From Sphingobacteriaceae bacterium (GTDB lineage: Bacteria; Bacteroidota; Bacteroidia; B-17B0; Aurantibacillaceae): a DNA stretch of 43,345 nt. The position numbers and the translations under genes are program-made. Below are positions 25,099 through 34,341 of this stretch, in pieces (position 1 is the first letter of the stretch; every line of letters starts with the position of its first letter). The stretch is from NCBI GenBank assembly GCA_023251725.1, contig JAHEYG010000020.1, forward strand, positions 1 through 43,345, read 5' to 3'. Under the pieces are notes generated by a model that saw only the letters and a list, made by a program, of their open reading frames with translations, ran no database searches and was not told where the DNA came from.

Positions 25099-25962
25099 TT
25101 ACGGAAGGCTGATTTTTATATAATACTCTTCAAAAGGAATTTCTTTTTTAAATTCTTCCGAATAAATATATTCTTTTATTACTTGGGCCCAGGCGCGGTG
25201 CGATTTGCTACTATCTAAAATTGACGACTCAAATGGTTTTCCAAAATGTATTTTTACGGTGTTACCGCGTTGCCGAAATAGTTCGTCGGGTAAAAGAAGC
25301 ATTTCTAAATTCGCTTTTATCCCCAAAGCTTTACGCCAATTGGCAAAACGATAAAAAAATTTAGAATTTTCACCTTCCACAAAAACAGGAACAATTTGGC
25401 GGTTATGATCAATCGCCTGAGTAACAAAACTTTTTTTCCACTCTAAATCTTTTATTTTTCCATTTTGTTTACGAGATACCAATCCGGCAGGAAAAAAAAC
25501 AATGGCATCGTCGGATAACAAAACGTTTTCCATTATTCTTAAAGAGCCGGTAGAAGTATTTCCTACTTTATTTACCCCCACAAAAATATCGCCGTAATTT
25601 TTTAAGTTTTTCAAAACATCATTTACGAAAAAACGAACTTTCGGCCTAATGTCGCCCACCGATTTTACCATTGCCATTCCGTCTAATCCACCTAACGGAT
25701 GATTGGCGGCTACAATAATTCCTCCTGTTGTAGGTAAATTATCCGAGTTAACCGACTCTACTTTTACTCCTAATTCTTCTAGTCCTCTGGTATTAAATTC
25801 CAGCTCGCGGCAATCTCTTAAAGTGTGCATTATTTTATTAATATCATCTTCATGAAGCTTACGTTTTAACCAATTCAATAAAAATTGTGGTAACCACTTT
25901 TTTAAAGCAGGCGCTTTTTCGGCTAAAATTTTATCGATTTCTATGAATTTTTTTTCCCCCAT
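25099..25962 (-). CDS. PlsC-like lysophospholipid/aminolipid O-acyltransferase
   Basis: A 287-residue peripheral membrane acyltransferase. The catalytic motif appears as NHPLGGLDG with H88 and D94, a variant with five rather than four residues between His and Asp. It is followed by the FVGVNKVGNTSTG block, the phosphate-binding FFPAGLVSRKQNGKIKDLEWKKSF, and IVPVFVEGENSKFFYRFANWRKALG. This NHPLGGLDG branch is typical of Bacteroidota acyltransferases linked to ornithine/glycine lipid synthesis (GlsA/OlsA type) as well as 1-acylglycerol-3-phosphate acylation; the sequence does not decide between them. No N-acyltransferase partner is adjacent. It has a clear promoter at 25974-26002 with a very short leader. 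Confidence 0.82.
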   Translation of the reverse strand: MGEKKFIEIDKILAEKAPALKKWLPQFLLNWLKRKLHEDDINKIMHTLRDCRELEFNTRGLEELGVKVESVNSDNLPTTGGIIVAANHPLGGLDGMAMVKSVGDIRPKVRFFVNDVLKNLKNYGDIFVGVNKVGNTSTGSLRIMENVLLSDDAIVFFPAGLVSRKQNGKIKDLEWKKSFVTQAIDHNRQIVPVFVEGENSKFFYRFANWRKALGIKANLEMLLLPDELFRQRGNTVKIHFGKPFESSILDSSKSHRAWAQVIKEYIYSEEFKKEIPFEEYYIKISLP

Positions 25963-25973
25963 CTCAATTCCTG

Positions 25974-26002
25974 CAAAGATAAAATTACTTGTTAATATCC
26001 AA
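25974..26002 (-). promoter_or_regulatory. putative promoter of the acyltransferase gene
   Basis: On the minus strand TTG at 26002-26000, an 18-bp spacer, then TATCTTTG at 25981-25974, followed by C. The match to the Bacteroidota pattern is very good. The ATG at 25962 is only about 12 bases further, so the leader is a few bases at most. Confidence 0.6.
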
Positions 26003-26156
26003 GTGTCGTTTCAGTACAAATTATGAAGCATAATAGTTTGCAAACAAAAAGTGGGAAGCCTTACTGTTTGTGGGTTTTAAGGGTAATTCAGTATAAAATC
26101 TCTAACTAAAAAAGTGAAATAATTCTTATTAACAAAAACCAAGTTTTCAACAAAAG

Positions 26157-26191
26157 TGGTAAAAAATGGGTAAAAGTGGTAATAAGTGGTA
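26157..26191 (+). promoter_or_regulatory. MraZ box: four TGGKN repeats at 10-bp spacing
   Basis: TGGTA (26157), TGGGT (26167), TGGTA (26177) and TGGTA (26187) recur at exactly 10-bp steps, that is 5-bp units with 5-bp spacers. This is the arrangement known for MraZ operators (TGGGN units in E. coli and Mycoplasma). They end 11 bases before the -7 box of the dcw promoter, so MraZ bound here would occlude RNA polymerase. Confidence 0.88.
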
Positions 26192-26201
26192 AATATTTTG
26201 G

Positions 26202-26209
26202 TATTTTTG
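26202..26209 (+). promoter_or_regulatory. -7 box of the dcw operon promoter
   Basis: TATTTTTG is a perfect TAnnTTTG box. Transcription would start near 26215, about 18 bases before the mraZ ATG at 26233. The -33 region falls inside the MraZ repeats. This also excludes an upstream GTG start at 26176. Confidence 0.65.
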
Positions 26210-26232
26210 ACCGAAATCATTTGAAACCCGTA

Positions 26233-26703
26233 ATGACCAGTCTGATAGGAGAATTCGATTGTAAAGTTGACGCAAAAGGCCGCATCATGTTTCCCATAAA
26301 TCTGAGGAAGCAACTGGAGGCTGCTTTTGATAATGGTTTTGTGATTAACCGCAATCTCCATCAAAAATGTTTAGTTCTCTATCCCATTAACGAATGGACC
26401 AAACTCAACAAAAAATTAAGCAAACTAAATCGCCTCATAAAAGCCAACGATGTTTTTGTAAGAAAATTTACCGGCGGTGCAACAGCTTGTGATGCCGATA
26501 ATACCGGACGGATTTTATTACCAAAAGCTTTAACCGATTACGCCGAAATAAAAACCGACTTGAAAGTTTTAGGAAGCAATAGCGTGATAGAATTATGGGA
26601 TAAGAAATTGTATGAAGACTTCCTGACACAAGATATAAATATTGAAAAATTGGCGGAAGATGTTTTAGGAGGATTAAATTTTAATGATGACGATGATGAG
26701 TAA
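26233..26703 (+). CDS. mraZ: MraZ transcriptional regulator of the dcw cluster
   Basis: A 156-residue DNA-binding protein with two SpoVT/AbrB-like swapped-hairpin domains: LIGEFDCKVDAKGRIMFPINLRKQL (about 4-28) and ATACDADNTGRILLPKALTDYAEI (about 80-105). Both keep the DxxGR signature loop that contacts TGGGN repeats. MraZ forms octameric rings and represses its own operon. The ATG at 26233 gives the usual N-terminus; the longer GTG form would run through the operator and promoter. The tail is acidic (NFNDDDDE). The end overlaps rsmH by about 8-20 bases depending on which rsmH ATG is used. It is first in the dcw operon, as in most bacteria. Confidence 0.95.
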   Translation: MTSLIGEFDCKVDAKGRIMFPINLRKQLEAAFDNGFVINRNLHQKCLVLYPINEWTKLNKKLSKLNRLIKANDVFVRKFTGGATACDADNTGRILLPKALTDYAEIKTDLKVLGSNSVIELWDKKLYEDFLTQDINIEKLAEDVLGGLNFNDDDDE

Positions 26704-27604
26704 TCATTATCACAATCCCGTTCTTTTATATTCTTGTATTGAAAATCTTAGCATTAAACCAAACGGTATTTATGTTGATTTAACTTTTGGCGGCGGCGGT
26801 CATTCAAATGAAATTTTAAAGCATCTGAATGAAAATGGAAAATTATTTTCGTTTGATCAGGATGAAGATGCTGCGAAAAATGTTCCCCATGATAATCGCC
26901 TCACTTTTATTCCCCAAAACTTTCGTTACCTAAAAAATTATTTAAGGTTAAACGGTGTAACTCAGGTAGACGGAATTTTAGGAGACCTAGGAGTTTCTTC
27001 GCATCAGTTTGATGTTGCCGAAAGAGGTTTCTCGATTCGTTTGGATGCCGATTTGGACATGCGAATGAATCAGAAAAGTGAATTAACAGCTTTTGATATT
27101 TTACAAGCGTACAGTATAGATCAGCTCGCAGCCATTTTCAGAAACTACGGCGAAATAAAAAACGCAGGCACATTAGCCAAATTAATTTTTAGTGCAAAAG
27201 AAATTACTCCTATAAAAACTATCAATGAATTTAAAGAAGTAATTAAATCGTGCACACCCGTTTTTGAAGGCAACCGTTATCTCGCAAAAGTATTTCAGGC
27301 CATTAGAATGGAAGTGAATAATGAAATGGAAGTTCTGAAAGAGTGTTTAACACAATGTGTAGAAATATTAAAACCGGGAGGAAGATTAGTCATAATGTCG
27401 TACCACAGTTTAGAAGACCGATTGGTAAAAAATATTATGAAAACCGGAAATATAGAAGGAATAGAAGTGAAAGATATTATTTACGGCACATCTAAAAAAG
27501 TGTTTAAGATTTTAACATCAAAACCAATTGTACCAACAGAAGAAGAAATAAAACTAAACAGCAGAGCCCGGAGCGCAAAACTCAGAGTTGCTGAAAAAAT
27601 ATAA
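26684..27604 (+). CDS. rsmH: 16S rRNA (cytosine(1402)-N4)-methyltransferase RsmH
   Basis: A 306-residue methyltransferase that modifies C1402 of 16S rRNA with AdoMet. YHNPVLLYSC opens the protein, and the AdoMet loop DLTFGGGGHSNEIL follows. The family blocks GDLGVSSHQFDVAERGFSIRLDADLDMRM, FQAIRMEVNNEMEVL and SYHSLEDRLVKN are all present, and the end SRARSAKLRVAEK is typical. Four in-frame ATGs (26684, 26687, 26693, 26696) lie inside the mraZ end. An AGGAGG at 26667-26672 favours the first; 26696 gives a start closer to many homologues. Function links translation to division only by operon position. Confidence 0.95.
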   Translation: MMTMMSNHYHNPVLLYSCIENLSIKPNGIYVDLTFGGGGHSNEILKHLNENGKLFSFDQDEDAAKNVPHDNRLTFIPQNFRYLKNYLRLNGVTQVDGILGDLGVSSHQFDVAERGFSIRLDADLDMRMNQKSELTAFDILQAYSIDQLAAIFRNYGEIKNAGTLAKLIFSAKEITPIKTINEFKEVIKSCTPVFEGNRYLAKVFQAIRMEVNNEMEVLKECLTQCVEILKPGGRLVIMSYHSLEDRLVKNIMKTGNIEGIEVKDIIYGTSKKVFKILTSKPIVPTEEEIKLNSRARSAKLRVAEKI

Positions 27605-27622
27605 AGTATTTAAAAATAAAAA

Positions 27623-28081
27623 GTGTCAAATAAATTCAGAGAAATTCCTAAAGAGGAAAAACAAATAGAAAAAATAAAAAACGCTGAAACAAAAACTTCA
27701 GCGAAGAACACAACTCCCCCTAAACCCCGCAAAAAAGGGGTGCTTGCAAAAGGACTTTCAGCTGTATTCAGCGGCACTTTTTTAACCAACGAATCAACGT
27801 TAAAACACATTCCTTTTCTTTTATTCCTCGCGTTTATCGCTATTCTATACATAGCCAACGGGTATTATGCTGATGGAAAGATAAGGGAAGTAAATAAAAT
27901 TACAAATGAACTTAAAGAGTTAAGGTCGGAATACATTTCTACAAAATCTGATCTAATGTTTGTGAGCAAACAAAGCGAAGTAGCAAAATCGGTTGAGCCA
28001 ATGGGATTAAAAGAACCAATTGTTCCTCCTATTAAAATAGAACTCGACACGACCAATAAAATTATAGCAAATAAAAATTAG
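27623..28081 (+). CDS. ftsL: FtsL-like cell division protein
   Basis: A 152-residue bitopic membrane protein starting at GTG 27623. A basic, Pro-rich cytoplasmic tail of about 75 residues is followed by one transmembrane helix at about 78-96 (FLLFLAFIAILYIANGYYA). A periplasmic heptad-rich coiled coil comes next (KIREVNKITNELKELRSEY), and then a short tail with MGLKEP, similar to the end of many FtsL proteins. FtsL with FtsB and FtsQ activates FtsWI septal synthesis. Sequence similarity in this family is low; position between rsmH and ftsI and the topology make the call. The cytoplasmic tail contains a GC-rich repeat-like segment (27715-27740) encoding TTPPKPRKKG. Confidence 0.85.
   Translation: MSNKFREIPKEEKQIEKIKNAETKTSAKNTTPPKPRKKGVLAKGLSAVFSGTFLTNESTLKHIPFLLFLAFIAILYIANGYYADGKIREVNKITNELKELRSEYISTKSDLMFVSKQSEVAKSVEPMGLKEPIVPPIKIELDTTNKIIANKN
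27715..27740. repeat. possible repeat-derived GC-rich segment within ftsL
   Basis: CTCCCCCTAAACCCC followed by GCAAAAAA and GGGG gives a CCCC/GGGG stem in otherwise AT-rich DNA. The CTCCCCCTAA-ACCCC opening resembles dispersed Bacteroidota repeats that often appear as TPPxPxKG in proteins. It lies in frame in the disordered cytoplasmic tail of FtsL. The match is shorter and weaker than the other two coding elements. Confidence 0.4.
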
Positions 28082-28083
28082 AA

Positions 28084-30231
28084 TTGGAAAATAAAAAAGA
28101 CATACTCAGCCGCGCTTACCTTGTTTATGTAGTAATGTGCGTTTTTGCAGTAGCGATTCTATATCGAATTTGTGTAATACAGTTTACCGAAGGCGAAATG
28201 TGGAAACAGAAAGCTGAAAATTTTACCACCAAAGTTTTTGAAATTGAAGCCGTGCGCGGAAATATTTTTGATGCTAATGGAAATTTATTGGCCACTTCTT
28301 TACCGTATTATGAGGTGGGAATTGATGTTAATGCTCCTGGTATCGACAATAAATTATTTAATGCCAATAAAGATTCGTTGGCCTGGAACCTCTTCGATTT
28401 ATTTAAAGATAAAAGCAAAAAAGAATATTTAAAAGTATTGAAAGAAGCGCGGGCATCCGGTGACCGTTATGTGGTTTTAAAACGCAATGTTTCTTACAAA
28501 GATTTACAAACTCTAAAAACGTTTCCTATTTTTAAAAGAGGTCGTAGAGGCGGTTTAGTAACACTTCAAACTAATAAGCGCGAACGCCCTTTTCAAATAC
28601 TTGCTGCGCGAACAATCGGACTGTCTCGACCCGGAATTAAGCCGGTTGGTTTAGAAGGCGCTTTCGATAGTGTATTAATGGGTGTTAGCGGAAGAAGACT
28701 AATGCAAAAAATTGCCGGCGATGTTTGGCGACCCATCAATGACGAAAATGAAGTGGAGCCAAAAGACGGAAGCGATTTATTTACAACGGTCGACATAAAC
28801 ATACAGGACGTTGCTGAACATGCTTTGTTAAAAGCTTTGGTCTCTAATAATGCTTCGCACGGTTGCGCTGTATTGATGGAAGTTAAAACCGGCGAAATAA
28901 AAGCCATTGCTAATCTTTCCAGAAACGAAGGCGACTCCACTTCTTATTCCGAAAGTTTAAATTACGCCATTGGTTACGCTACAGAACCCGGTTCCACATT
29001 TAAGTTAGCTTCTTTAATGGCGGTGATTGATGAGTACAATATTAATCTCGATGAAAAAGTAAATGTTGGTAACGGTCAGTGCATGTACTACAACATTCCC
29101 GTTAAGGATGTACACGAGCCATCGAGCCCCATTTTAACAGTACAACAGGTTTTTGAATCTTCATCAAATGTTGGTACCAGTAAAATAATTACAAAATATT
29201 TTTCTAAAAATCCACAACTGTTCGTAGATAAATTAAATTCTTTTCATTTAAATAAACCCTTAGGATTATCAATTCCCGGCGAAGGCATTCCGCATATTAA
29301 ACAAACAAAAGACAGAGACTGGTCTGGAGTAACATTGCCATTAATGAGTTACGGATACGAAAGTTTAATTACGCCGCTTCAAACCTTAACACTTTACAAT
29401 GCCGTTGCGAATAATGGAAGAATGGTAAAACCTCGTTTTGTAAAAGAAATAAAGCGAAATGGAATTACTGTAAAAAAGTTTAATACAGAAGTAATAGACG
29501 AACAAATTGTAAAAAAAGAAACTATTGCTAAAGCAAAGCAAATGATGGCAGGCGTTGTACAAAACGGAACCGGAAAAAAATTAAACACAATGGCCTTTAA
29601 AGTGGCCGGTAAATCGGGTACAGCTCAAATTGCAAAAACCGGAGGTAAAAAACAAAAAGGAAAGTCGGCTTATGGCGATGTTGGGAACAGAAACTATCAG
29701 GCATCTTTTGTTGGATATTTCCCTGCAGGTAATCCGCTTTACACTTGCATCGTTATTATTAATTCGCCAAGCAACGGCGTTTACTACGGCGGTTTGGTGG
29801 CCGGACCTGTGTTCAGAGAAATTGCAGAAAAAGTTTATTCGAGCGGACTGGATTTTATTAAACCGGTAAACACAAAAAATACTTTGCTTACCAATGTTCC
29901 GCAAACTATTAAAACACAAAACAGAGAATTAACTGCGGTGTGTAAATCATTTTCTATTCTCGCAAGATCAAATGCTTTAGAAAATAATTATGTAAGTAAA
30001 AATCCGAATGACTCAGTACGAATTGATTTGGTAGAAAGCCATATTGAAAGTTCATTGAAAAAGGGTGTTGTTCCGAATTTACAGGGACTAAGTGCAAAGG
30101 ATGCCCTTTTTCTATTAGAGAATAATGGTTTTCATGTGAAATTATTTGGGATGGGAACCGTAAAAAGTCAATCGATTGAAGTAGGACAAAAATTTTATAA
30201 AGGGGATAAAATAATATTAATACTAAGTTGA
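28084..30231 (+). CDS. ftsI: penicillin-binding protein 2/3, septal transpeptidase FtsI with PASTA domain
   Basis: A 715-residue class B PBP that crosslinks septal peptidoglycan in the periplasm. The TTG start at 28084 lies two bases after the ftsL stop and is the only start before the signal-anchor (YLVYVVMCVFAVAILYRICVI, about 12-32). The dimerisation/pedestal region has RGNIFDANGNLLATS. The transpeptidase domain shows the SxxK motif as S304-TFK, SSN at 360-362 and KSGT at 510-513. Residues about 655-715 form one PASTA domain (VPNLQGLSAKDALFLLENNG). The end overlaps murE by 4 bases (TTGA). Confidence 0.95.
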   Translation: MENKKDILSRAYLVYVVMCVFAVAILYRICVIQFTEGEMWKQKAENFTTKVFEIEAVRGNIFDANGNLLATSLPYYEVGIDVNAPGIDNKLFNANKDSLAWNLFDLFKDKSKKEYLKVLKEARASGDRYVVLKRNVSYKDLQTLKTFPIFKRGRRGGLVTLQTNKRERPFQILAARTIGLSRPGIKPVGLEGAFDSVLMGVSGRRLMQKIAGDVWRPINDENEVEPKDGSDLFTTVDINIQDVAEHALLKALVSNNASHGCAVLMEVKTGEIKAIANLSRNEGDSTSYSESLNYAIGYATEPGSTFKLASLMAVIDEYNINLDEKVNVGNGQCMYYNIPVKDVHEPSSPILTVQQVFESSSNVGTSKIITKYFSKNPQLFVDKLNSFHLNKPLGLSIPGEGIPHIKQTKDRDWSGVTLPLMSYGYESLITPLQTLTLYNAVANNGRMVKPRFVKEIKRNGITVKKFNTEVIDEQIVKKETIAKAKQMMAGVVQNGTGKKLNTMAFKVAGKSGTAQIAKTGGKKQKGKSAYGDVGNRNYQASFVGYFPAGNPLYTCIVIINSPSNGVYYGGLVAGPVFREIAEKVYSSGLDFIKPVNTKNTLLTNVPQTIKTQNRELTAVCKSFSILARSNALENNYVSKNPNDSVRIDLVESHIESSLKKGVVPNLQGLSAKDALFLLENNGFHVKLFGMGTVKSQSIEVGQKFYKGDKIILILS

Positions 30232-31691
30232 AACTATTAAGCGAAATATTATACAAGGCAAGAATTGAAGAAGTAACGGGCTCTACGCACATAGCTATTT
30301 CATCTGTTACATTTGATTCACGCAAAGTAAAAAAAGATACTTTGTTTGTGGCTACGCGTGGTACAGCGAGCGACGGACATCAATTTATTGATTCAGCAAT
30401 TCAATTGGGAGCTTCGGCAATTGTATGTGAAGAGCTTCCTGAAAATATAAAAGAAAATGTGACTTACGTTAAAGTGGTTGATTCGCATTTGGCTTTGGGA
30501 TTTATTGCCTGTAATTATTTTGATAACCCTTCACAAAAATTAAAACTGGTTGGTGTTACCGGAACCAACGGTAAAACCACAACGGTAACTTTATTATTTA
30601 ATTTATTTCGTTCACTGGGAAATAATGTTGGTTTACTTTCTACGGTTGAAAATAAAATTAATAATACCATTATTCCTGCTACACACACAACTCCCGATGC
30701 TTTGGCGCTGAACGAACTTTTAGAAACCATGGTTAAACAAGGTTGTGAATACGCTTTTATGGAAGTAAGTTCTCACGCAATTGTACAACACCGAATAGCA
30801 GGAATTCAATTTGCCGGCGCGGTATTCACCAACATTACTCACGATCATTTAGATTATCACAAAACATTTGACGAATATATCAAAGCAAAAAAAATGTTTT
30901 TTGATAATCTGCCTGAATCTGCATTTGCATTAACCAATAAAGATGACAAACACGGTAGTGTAATGCTTCAAAATACAAAAGCGCACAAATACACTTACGC
31001 ATTAAAAACTTTGGCCGATTATAAATGCAGAATTATTGAAAGTCATTTAAATGGTTTGCTTCTCAATATTAATAATCACGAAGTGTGGGTAAAATTAATT
31101 GGTGCATTTAATGCTTATAATGTTTTGGCAGTTTATGCTTCGGCACATTTATTAAAACAAGATGTCACAAATATTCTTACAACGCTTAGCAATTTAAATT
31201 CGGTTGAAGGTCGCTTCGAATATATAAAATCGGCCGGTGGAATAATTGGAATTGTAGATTATGCGCATACACCAGATGCATTAAAAAATGTTTTAGAAAC
31301 CATTAAAGATATTAGAACTGGTGATGAGCAAGTAATTACTCTTGTTGGTTGCGGTGGCGACAGAGATTCGGCAAAGCGGCCGGTGATGAGCAACATTGCT
31401 TGTCAATTCAGTAATAAAGTAATTCTTACTTCCGATAATCCGCGTACAGAAGATCCCGAAGAAATTTTAAATCAGATGGAGAAAGGTGTTGATGCGGTTG
31501 ATGTAAAAAAAACATTGCGTATTGCCGATAGAAAAGAAGCCATTAAAACAGCTTGCACATTGGCAAGGAAAGGCGATATCATTTTAATCGCCGGAAAGGG
31601 TCACGAAAAATATCAGGAAATAAAAGGCGTGAAACATCCTTTTGATGATTTAGAAATTTTAAAAGAAAATATTAAAACAATGGGAATATAA
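30228..31691 (+). CDS. murE: UDP-MurNAc-L-Ala-D-Glu:meso-diaminopimelate ligase MurE
   Basis: A 487-residue cytosolic ATP-dependent ligase that adds the third stem residue. The N-terminal substrate domain reads [22 protein letters not shown]. The P-loop is GTNGKTT (112-118), and the middle domain has the block [21 protein letters not shown] with the Lys that is usually carbamylated. The meso-DAP specificity motif DNPR is at 403-406, so the peptidoglycan is DAP-type. The TTG start overlaps the ftsI stop (TTGA), giving coupled translation; no ATG lies near. Confidence 0.97.
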   Translation: MKLLSEILYKARIEEVTGSTHIAISSVTFDSRKVKKDTLFVATRGTASDGHQFIDSAIQLGASAIVCEELPENIKENVTYVKVVDSHLALGFIACNYFDNPSQKLKLVGVTGTNGKTTTVTLLFNLFRSLGNNVGLLSTVENKINNTIIPATHTTPDALALNELLETMVKQGCEYAFMEVSSHAIVQHRIAGIQFAGAVFTNITHDHLDYHKTFDEYIKAKKMFFDNLPESAFALTNKDDKHGSVMLQNTKAHKYTYALKTLADYKCRIIESHLNGLLLNINNHEVWVKLIGAFNAYNVLAVYASAHLLKQDVTNILTTLSNLNSVEGRFEYIKSAGGIIGIVDYAHTPDALKNVLETIKDIRTGDEQVITLVGCGGDRDSAKRPVMSNIACQFSNKVILTSDNPRTEDPEEILNQMEKGVDAVDVKKTLRIADRKEAIKTACTLARKGDIILIAGKGHEKYQEIKGVKHPFDDLEILKENIKTMGI

Positions 31692-31692
31692 A

Positions 31693-32955
31693 ATGCTGTA
31701 TTACTTATTTCAATACTTAGATAAAACTTACGATTTCCCCGGAGCAGGAGTGTTTCACTACATCTCATTCCGTGCAGCATTCGCATTAATTTTATCGCTT
31801 ATTATTTCATTGGCATTTGGAAAAAAAATTATAGAATTTATCCGTAAAAAACAAATTGGTGAAACTATTCGCGAATTAGGCTTAGCAGGGCAAACACAAA
31901 AAACCGGTACACCAACAATGGGCGGGTTAATAATTCTTGCAGCAATTATTATTCCTACTTTATTATTTGCAAAAATTTTAAATGTATACATCGTTTTAAT
32001 GCTCATCTCAACAATTTGGCTGGGAGGAATTGGCTTTTTAGACGATTATATAAAAGTGTTTAAAAAAAATAAGGAAGGATTACAAGGTAAATTTAAAATT
32101 GTTGGTCAGGTTGGTATTGGACTAATTGTTGGATGCGTATTTTATTTTCACCCTGATGTTGTAATTAAAGAACGGATTTCTTCAACATCGAAAGATATTG
32201 CTACAATTTCAAACGGTACCGATACCAAAATAAGCACACCAAAATATGCCGAACAGCCTGTTAAAAATTTAAAAACTACAATTCCATTTTTAAAAAATAA
32301 TGAATTGGATTATGGAAAATTTATTTCGTGGGCTTGTGATGATTGCAATAAATACGGATGGTTAATTTTTATTCCAATGGTAATTTTTGTTGTGACCGCA
32401 GTTTCTAATGGTGCAAATATTACAGATGGAATTGACGGTCTCGCGGCGGGGTCAAGCGCAATTATTGGAGTAGTGTTAGGAATTTTAGCTTACGTTTCTG
32501 GTAACATTATTTTTTCTGATTACTTAAACATTATGTACATCCCAAATTCGGGAGAGCTCGTTGTTTTTATGGCGGCATTTGTTGGAGCCTGTATTGGTTT
32601 TTTGTGGTACAATTCTTATCCCGCGCAAGTATTTATGGGCGATACAGGAAGTTTGGCAATTGGTGGAATCATCGCCGTATTCGCCATTGCTATCCGAAAA
32701 GAATTATTGATTCCCATTTTATGCGGCGTTTTTGTTATAGAAAGTTTAACTGTAATTCTTCAGGTGGTTTATTTTAAATATCAGCGAAAAAGAAGAGGAC
32801 TCGCTTATGCCCAACAACACCGTTTATTTAAAATGGCACCATTGCACCATCATTATCAGAAAAAAGGATTTCATGAAGCAAAAATTGTGGTGCGATTATT
32901 AATTGTTGGGATTGCTCTGGCGGTATTAACGTTTGTAACATTAAAATTAAGATAG
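31693..32955 (+). CDS. mraY: phospho-MurNAc-pentapeptide transferase MraY
   Basis: A 420-residue inner-membrane enzyme with about ten transmembrane helices. It transfers phospho-MurNAc-pentapeptide to undecaprenyl phosphate to make lipid I. Catalytic Asp residues are visible as D117-D118 in [17 protein letters not shown] and D245/D248 in [15 protein letters not shown]; the HHH motif H385-H387 is in [16 protein letters not shown] and [12 protein letters not shown] complete the signature. A hydrophilic insertion of about 60 residues (roughly 155-215), common in Bacteroidota MraY, makes it longer than the E. coli enzyme. It starts one base after the murE stop and abuts murD. Confidence 0.97.
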   Translation: MLYYLFQYLDKTYDFPGAGVFHYISFRAAFALILSLIISLAFGKKIIEFIRKKQIGETIRELGLAGQTQKTGTPTMGGLIILAAIIIPTLLFAKILNVYIVLMLISTIWLGGIGFLDDYIKVFKKNKEGLQGKFKIVGQVGIGLIVGCVFYFHPDVVIKERISSTSKDIATISNGTDTKISTPKYAEQPVKNLKTTIPFLKNNELDYGKFISWACDDCNKYGWLIFIPMVIFVVTAVSNGANITDGIDGLAAGSSAIIGVVLGILAYVSGNIIFSDYLNIMYIPNSGELVVFMAAFVGACIGFLWYNSYPAQVFMGDTGSLAIGGIIAVFAIAIRKELLIPILCGVFVIESLTVILQVVYFKYQRKRRGLAYAQQHRLFKMAPLHHHYQKKGFHEAKIVVRLLIVGIALAVLTFVTLKLR

Positions 32956-34296
32956 TTGAAACGCATAGTGGTTTTGGGAAGTGGCGAAAGCGGAGTGGGC
33001 AGCGCAATTCTGGCCAAACAAAAGGGATTTGAAGTTTTTGTTAGCGACATGGGATTAATAAAAGAAAAGTATAAAACACAATTAATAAAAGAAAATATTT
33101 TGTTTGAAGAAGGTAAACATACAGATGAAAAAATATTAAATGCTTTTGAAGTAATTAAGAGTCCGGGTATTCCCGATAAATCTGAAATGGTGCAAAAAAT
33201 AATTGCAAAAAATATTCCTGTTATTTCTGAAATAGAATTTGCGGGCCGTTATACTTCTGCAAAAAAAATATGTATTACCGGTTCCAACGGAAAAACAACG
33301 ACAACACTTTTAACTTACCACATTCTTAAAAAAGCAGGATACAATGTTGGACTGGGAGGAAATGTTGGAAAAAGTTTTGCGTATCAGGTAGCCACCGAAA
33401 ATTTTGATTATTACGTTTTAGAATTAAGTAGTTTTCAATTGGACGGGATGTACGATTTTAAAGCAGATATCGCTGTGCTTTTAAATATAACCCCTGACCA
33501 TCTTGACCGTTATGATTACAAATTTGAAAATTACACAAAGTCAAAATTCAGAATAACACAAAATCAAACGGTTCAGGATGCGTTTGTGTATTGTGCCGAT
33601 GATGCAGTGATGAAAACATTCATGGAACAAAATGAAATTAATGCAGAAAAAATCCCATTCAGTATTAAAACAATAATCTCCGGTAACGGCGCTTACTTAA
33701 ATGAAAACCAAATAACAATTAATTATAAAAACCAAAATCCCTTAACTATGACAATTGAACAATTAGCCTTAGCCGGCAAACACAACGTGTACAACTCAAT
33801 GGCCGCTTCGTTAGCCGCAAAAATCGTTGACGTACGTAAAGAAACCATCCGCGAAAGTTTACAGGATTTCCAAAACATCGAACATCGTTTAGAATTTGTT
33901 GCAACTGTAAATGGTGTTGAATTTATTAACGATTCAAAAGCAACCAATATCAACTCGGCATGGTATGCACTCGAAAGTATGACCAAGCCTGTGATCTGGA
34001 TTTGTGGTGGACAAGATAAAGGAAACGATTACAATGAATTAACTGAACTTGTAAAACAAAAAGTAAAAGCAATTGTTTGCTTGGGCGCTGAAAATAAAAA
34101 AATAATAAAAGCCTTCAAAGGTGTTGTTGAATCAATTACCGAAACAAAATCGGCGCAGGAAGCTGTTAATGCAGCCTATCAATTGGCAAAAAAAGGTGAT
34201 GTCGTTTTACTGTCTCCTACTTGCGCCAGCTTCGATTTATTTAAAAGTTATGAGGACAGAGGCATGCAATTTAAAGGAGCAGTAAGGAGTCTGTAA
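32956..34296 (+). CDS. murD: UDP-MurNAc-L-alanine--D-glutamate ligase MurD
   Basis: A 446-residue cytosolic Mur ligase that adds D-Glu as second stem residue. The N-terminal Rossmann-like block VVLGSGESGVGSAILA binds the UDP-sugar. The P-loop is GSNGKTT (109-115), then NITPDHLDRY with the usual Lys nearby, GKHNVYNSMAA, and the C-terminal HRLEFVATVNGVEFINDSKATN and SPTCASFDLFKSYEDRG, typical of MurD. The TTG start follows the mraY stop with no spacer, and there is no nearby ATG. Downstream, a 45-bp gap holds an AT palindrome (34299-34314) before ftsW. Confidence 0.97.
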   Translation: MKRIVVLGSGESGVGSAILAKQKGFEVFVSDMGLIKEKYKTQLIKENILFEEGKHTDEKILNAFEVIKSPGIPDKSEMVQKIIAKNIPVISEIEFAGRYTSAKKICITGSNGKTTTTLLTYHILKKAGYNVGLGGNVGKSFAYQVATENFDYYVLELSSFQLDGMYDFKADIAVLLNITPDHLDRYDYKFENYTKSKFRITQNQTVQDAFVYCADDAVMKTFMEQNEINAEKIPFSIKTIISGNGAYLNENQITINYKNQNPLTMTIEQLALAGKHNVYNSMAASLAAKIVDVRKETIRESLQDFQNIEHRLEFVATVNGVEFINDSKATNINSAWYALESMTKPVIWICGGQDKGNDYNELTELVKQKVKAIVCLGAENKKIIKAFKGVVESITETKSAQEAVNAAYQLAKKGDVVLLSPTCASFDLFKSYEDRGMQFKGAVRSL

Positions 34297-34341
34297 AAAA
34301 ATAAAATTTTATTTGAAATTTATATACGAACATAAACGGCT

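Noticed and set aside
26176-26232. GTG start of mraZ
   Set aside because: It lies within the MraZ box and upstream of the -7 box, so it could not be on the mRNA.
34299-34314. Perfect palindrome AAATAAAATTTTATTT between murD and ftsW
   Set aside because: All A/T and likely by chance in AT-rich DNA; too weak for a terminator and no operator context.
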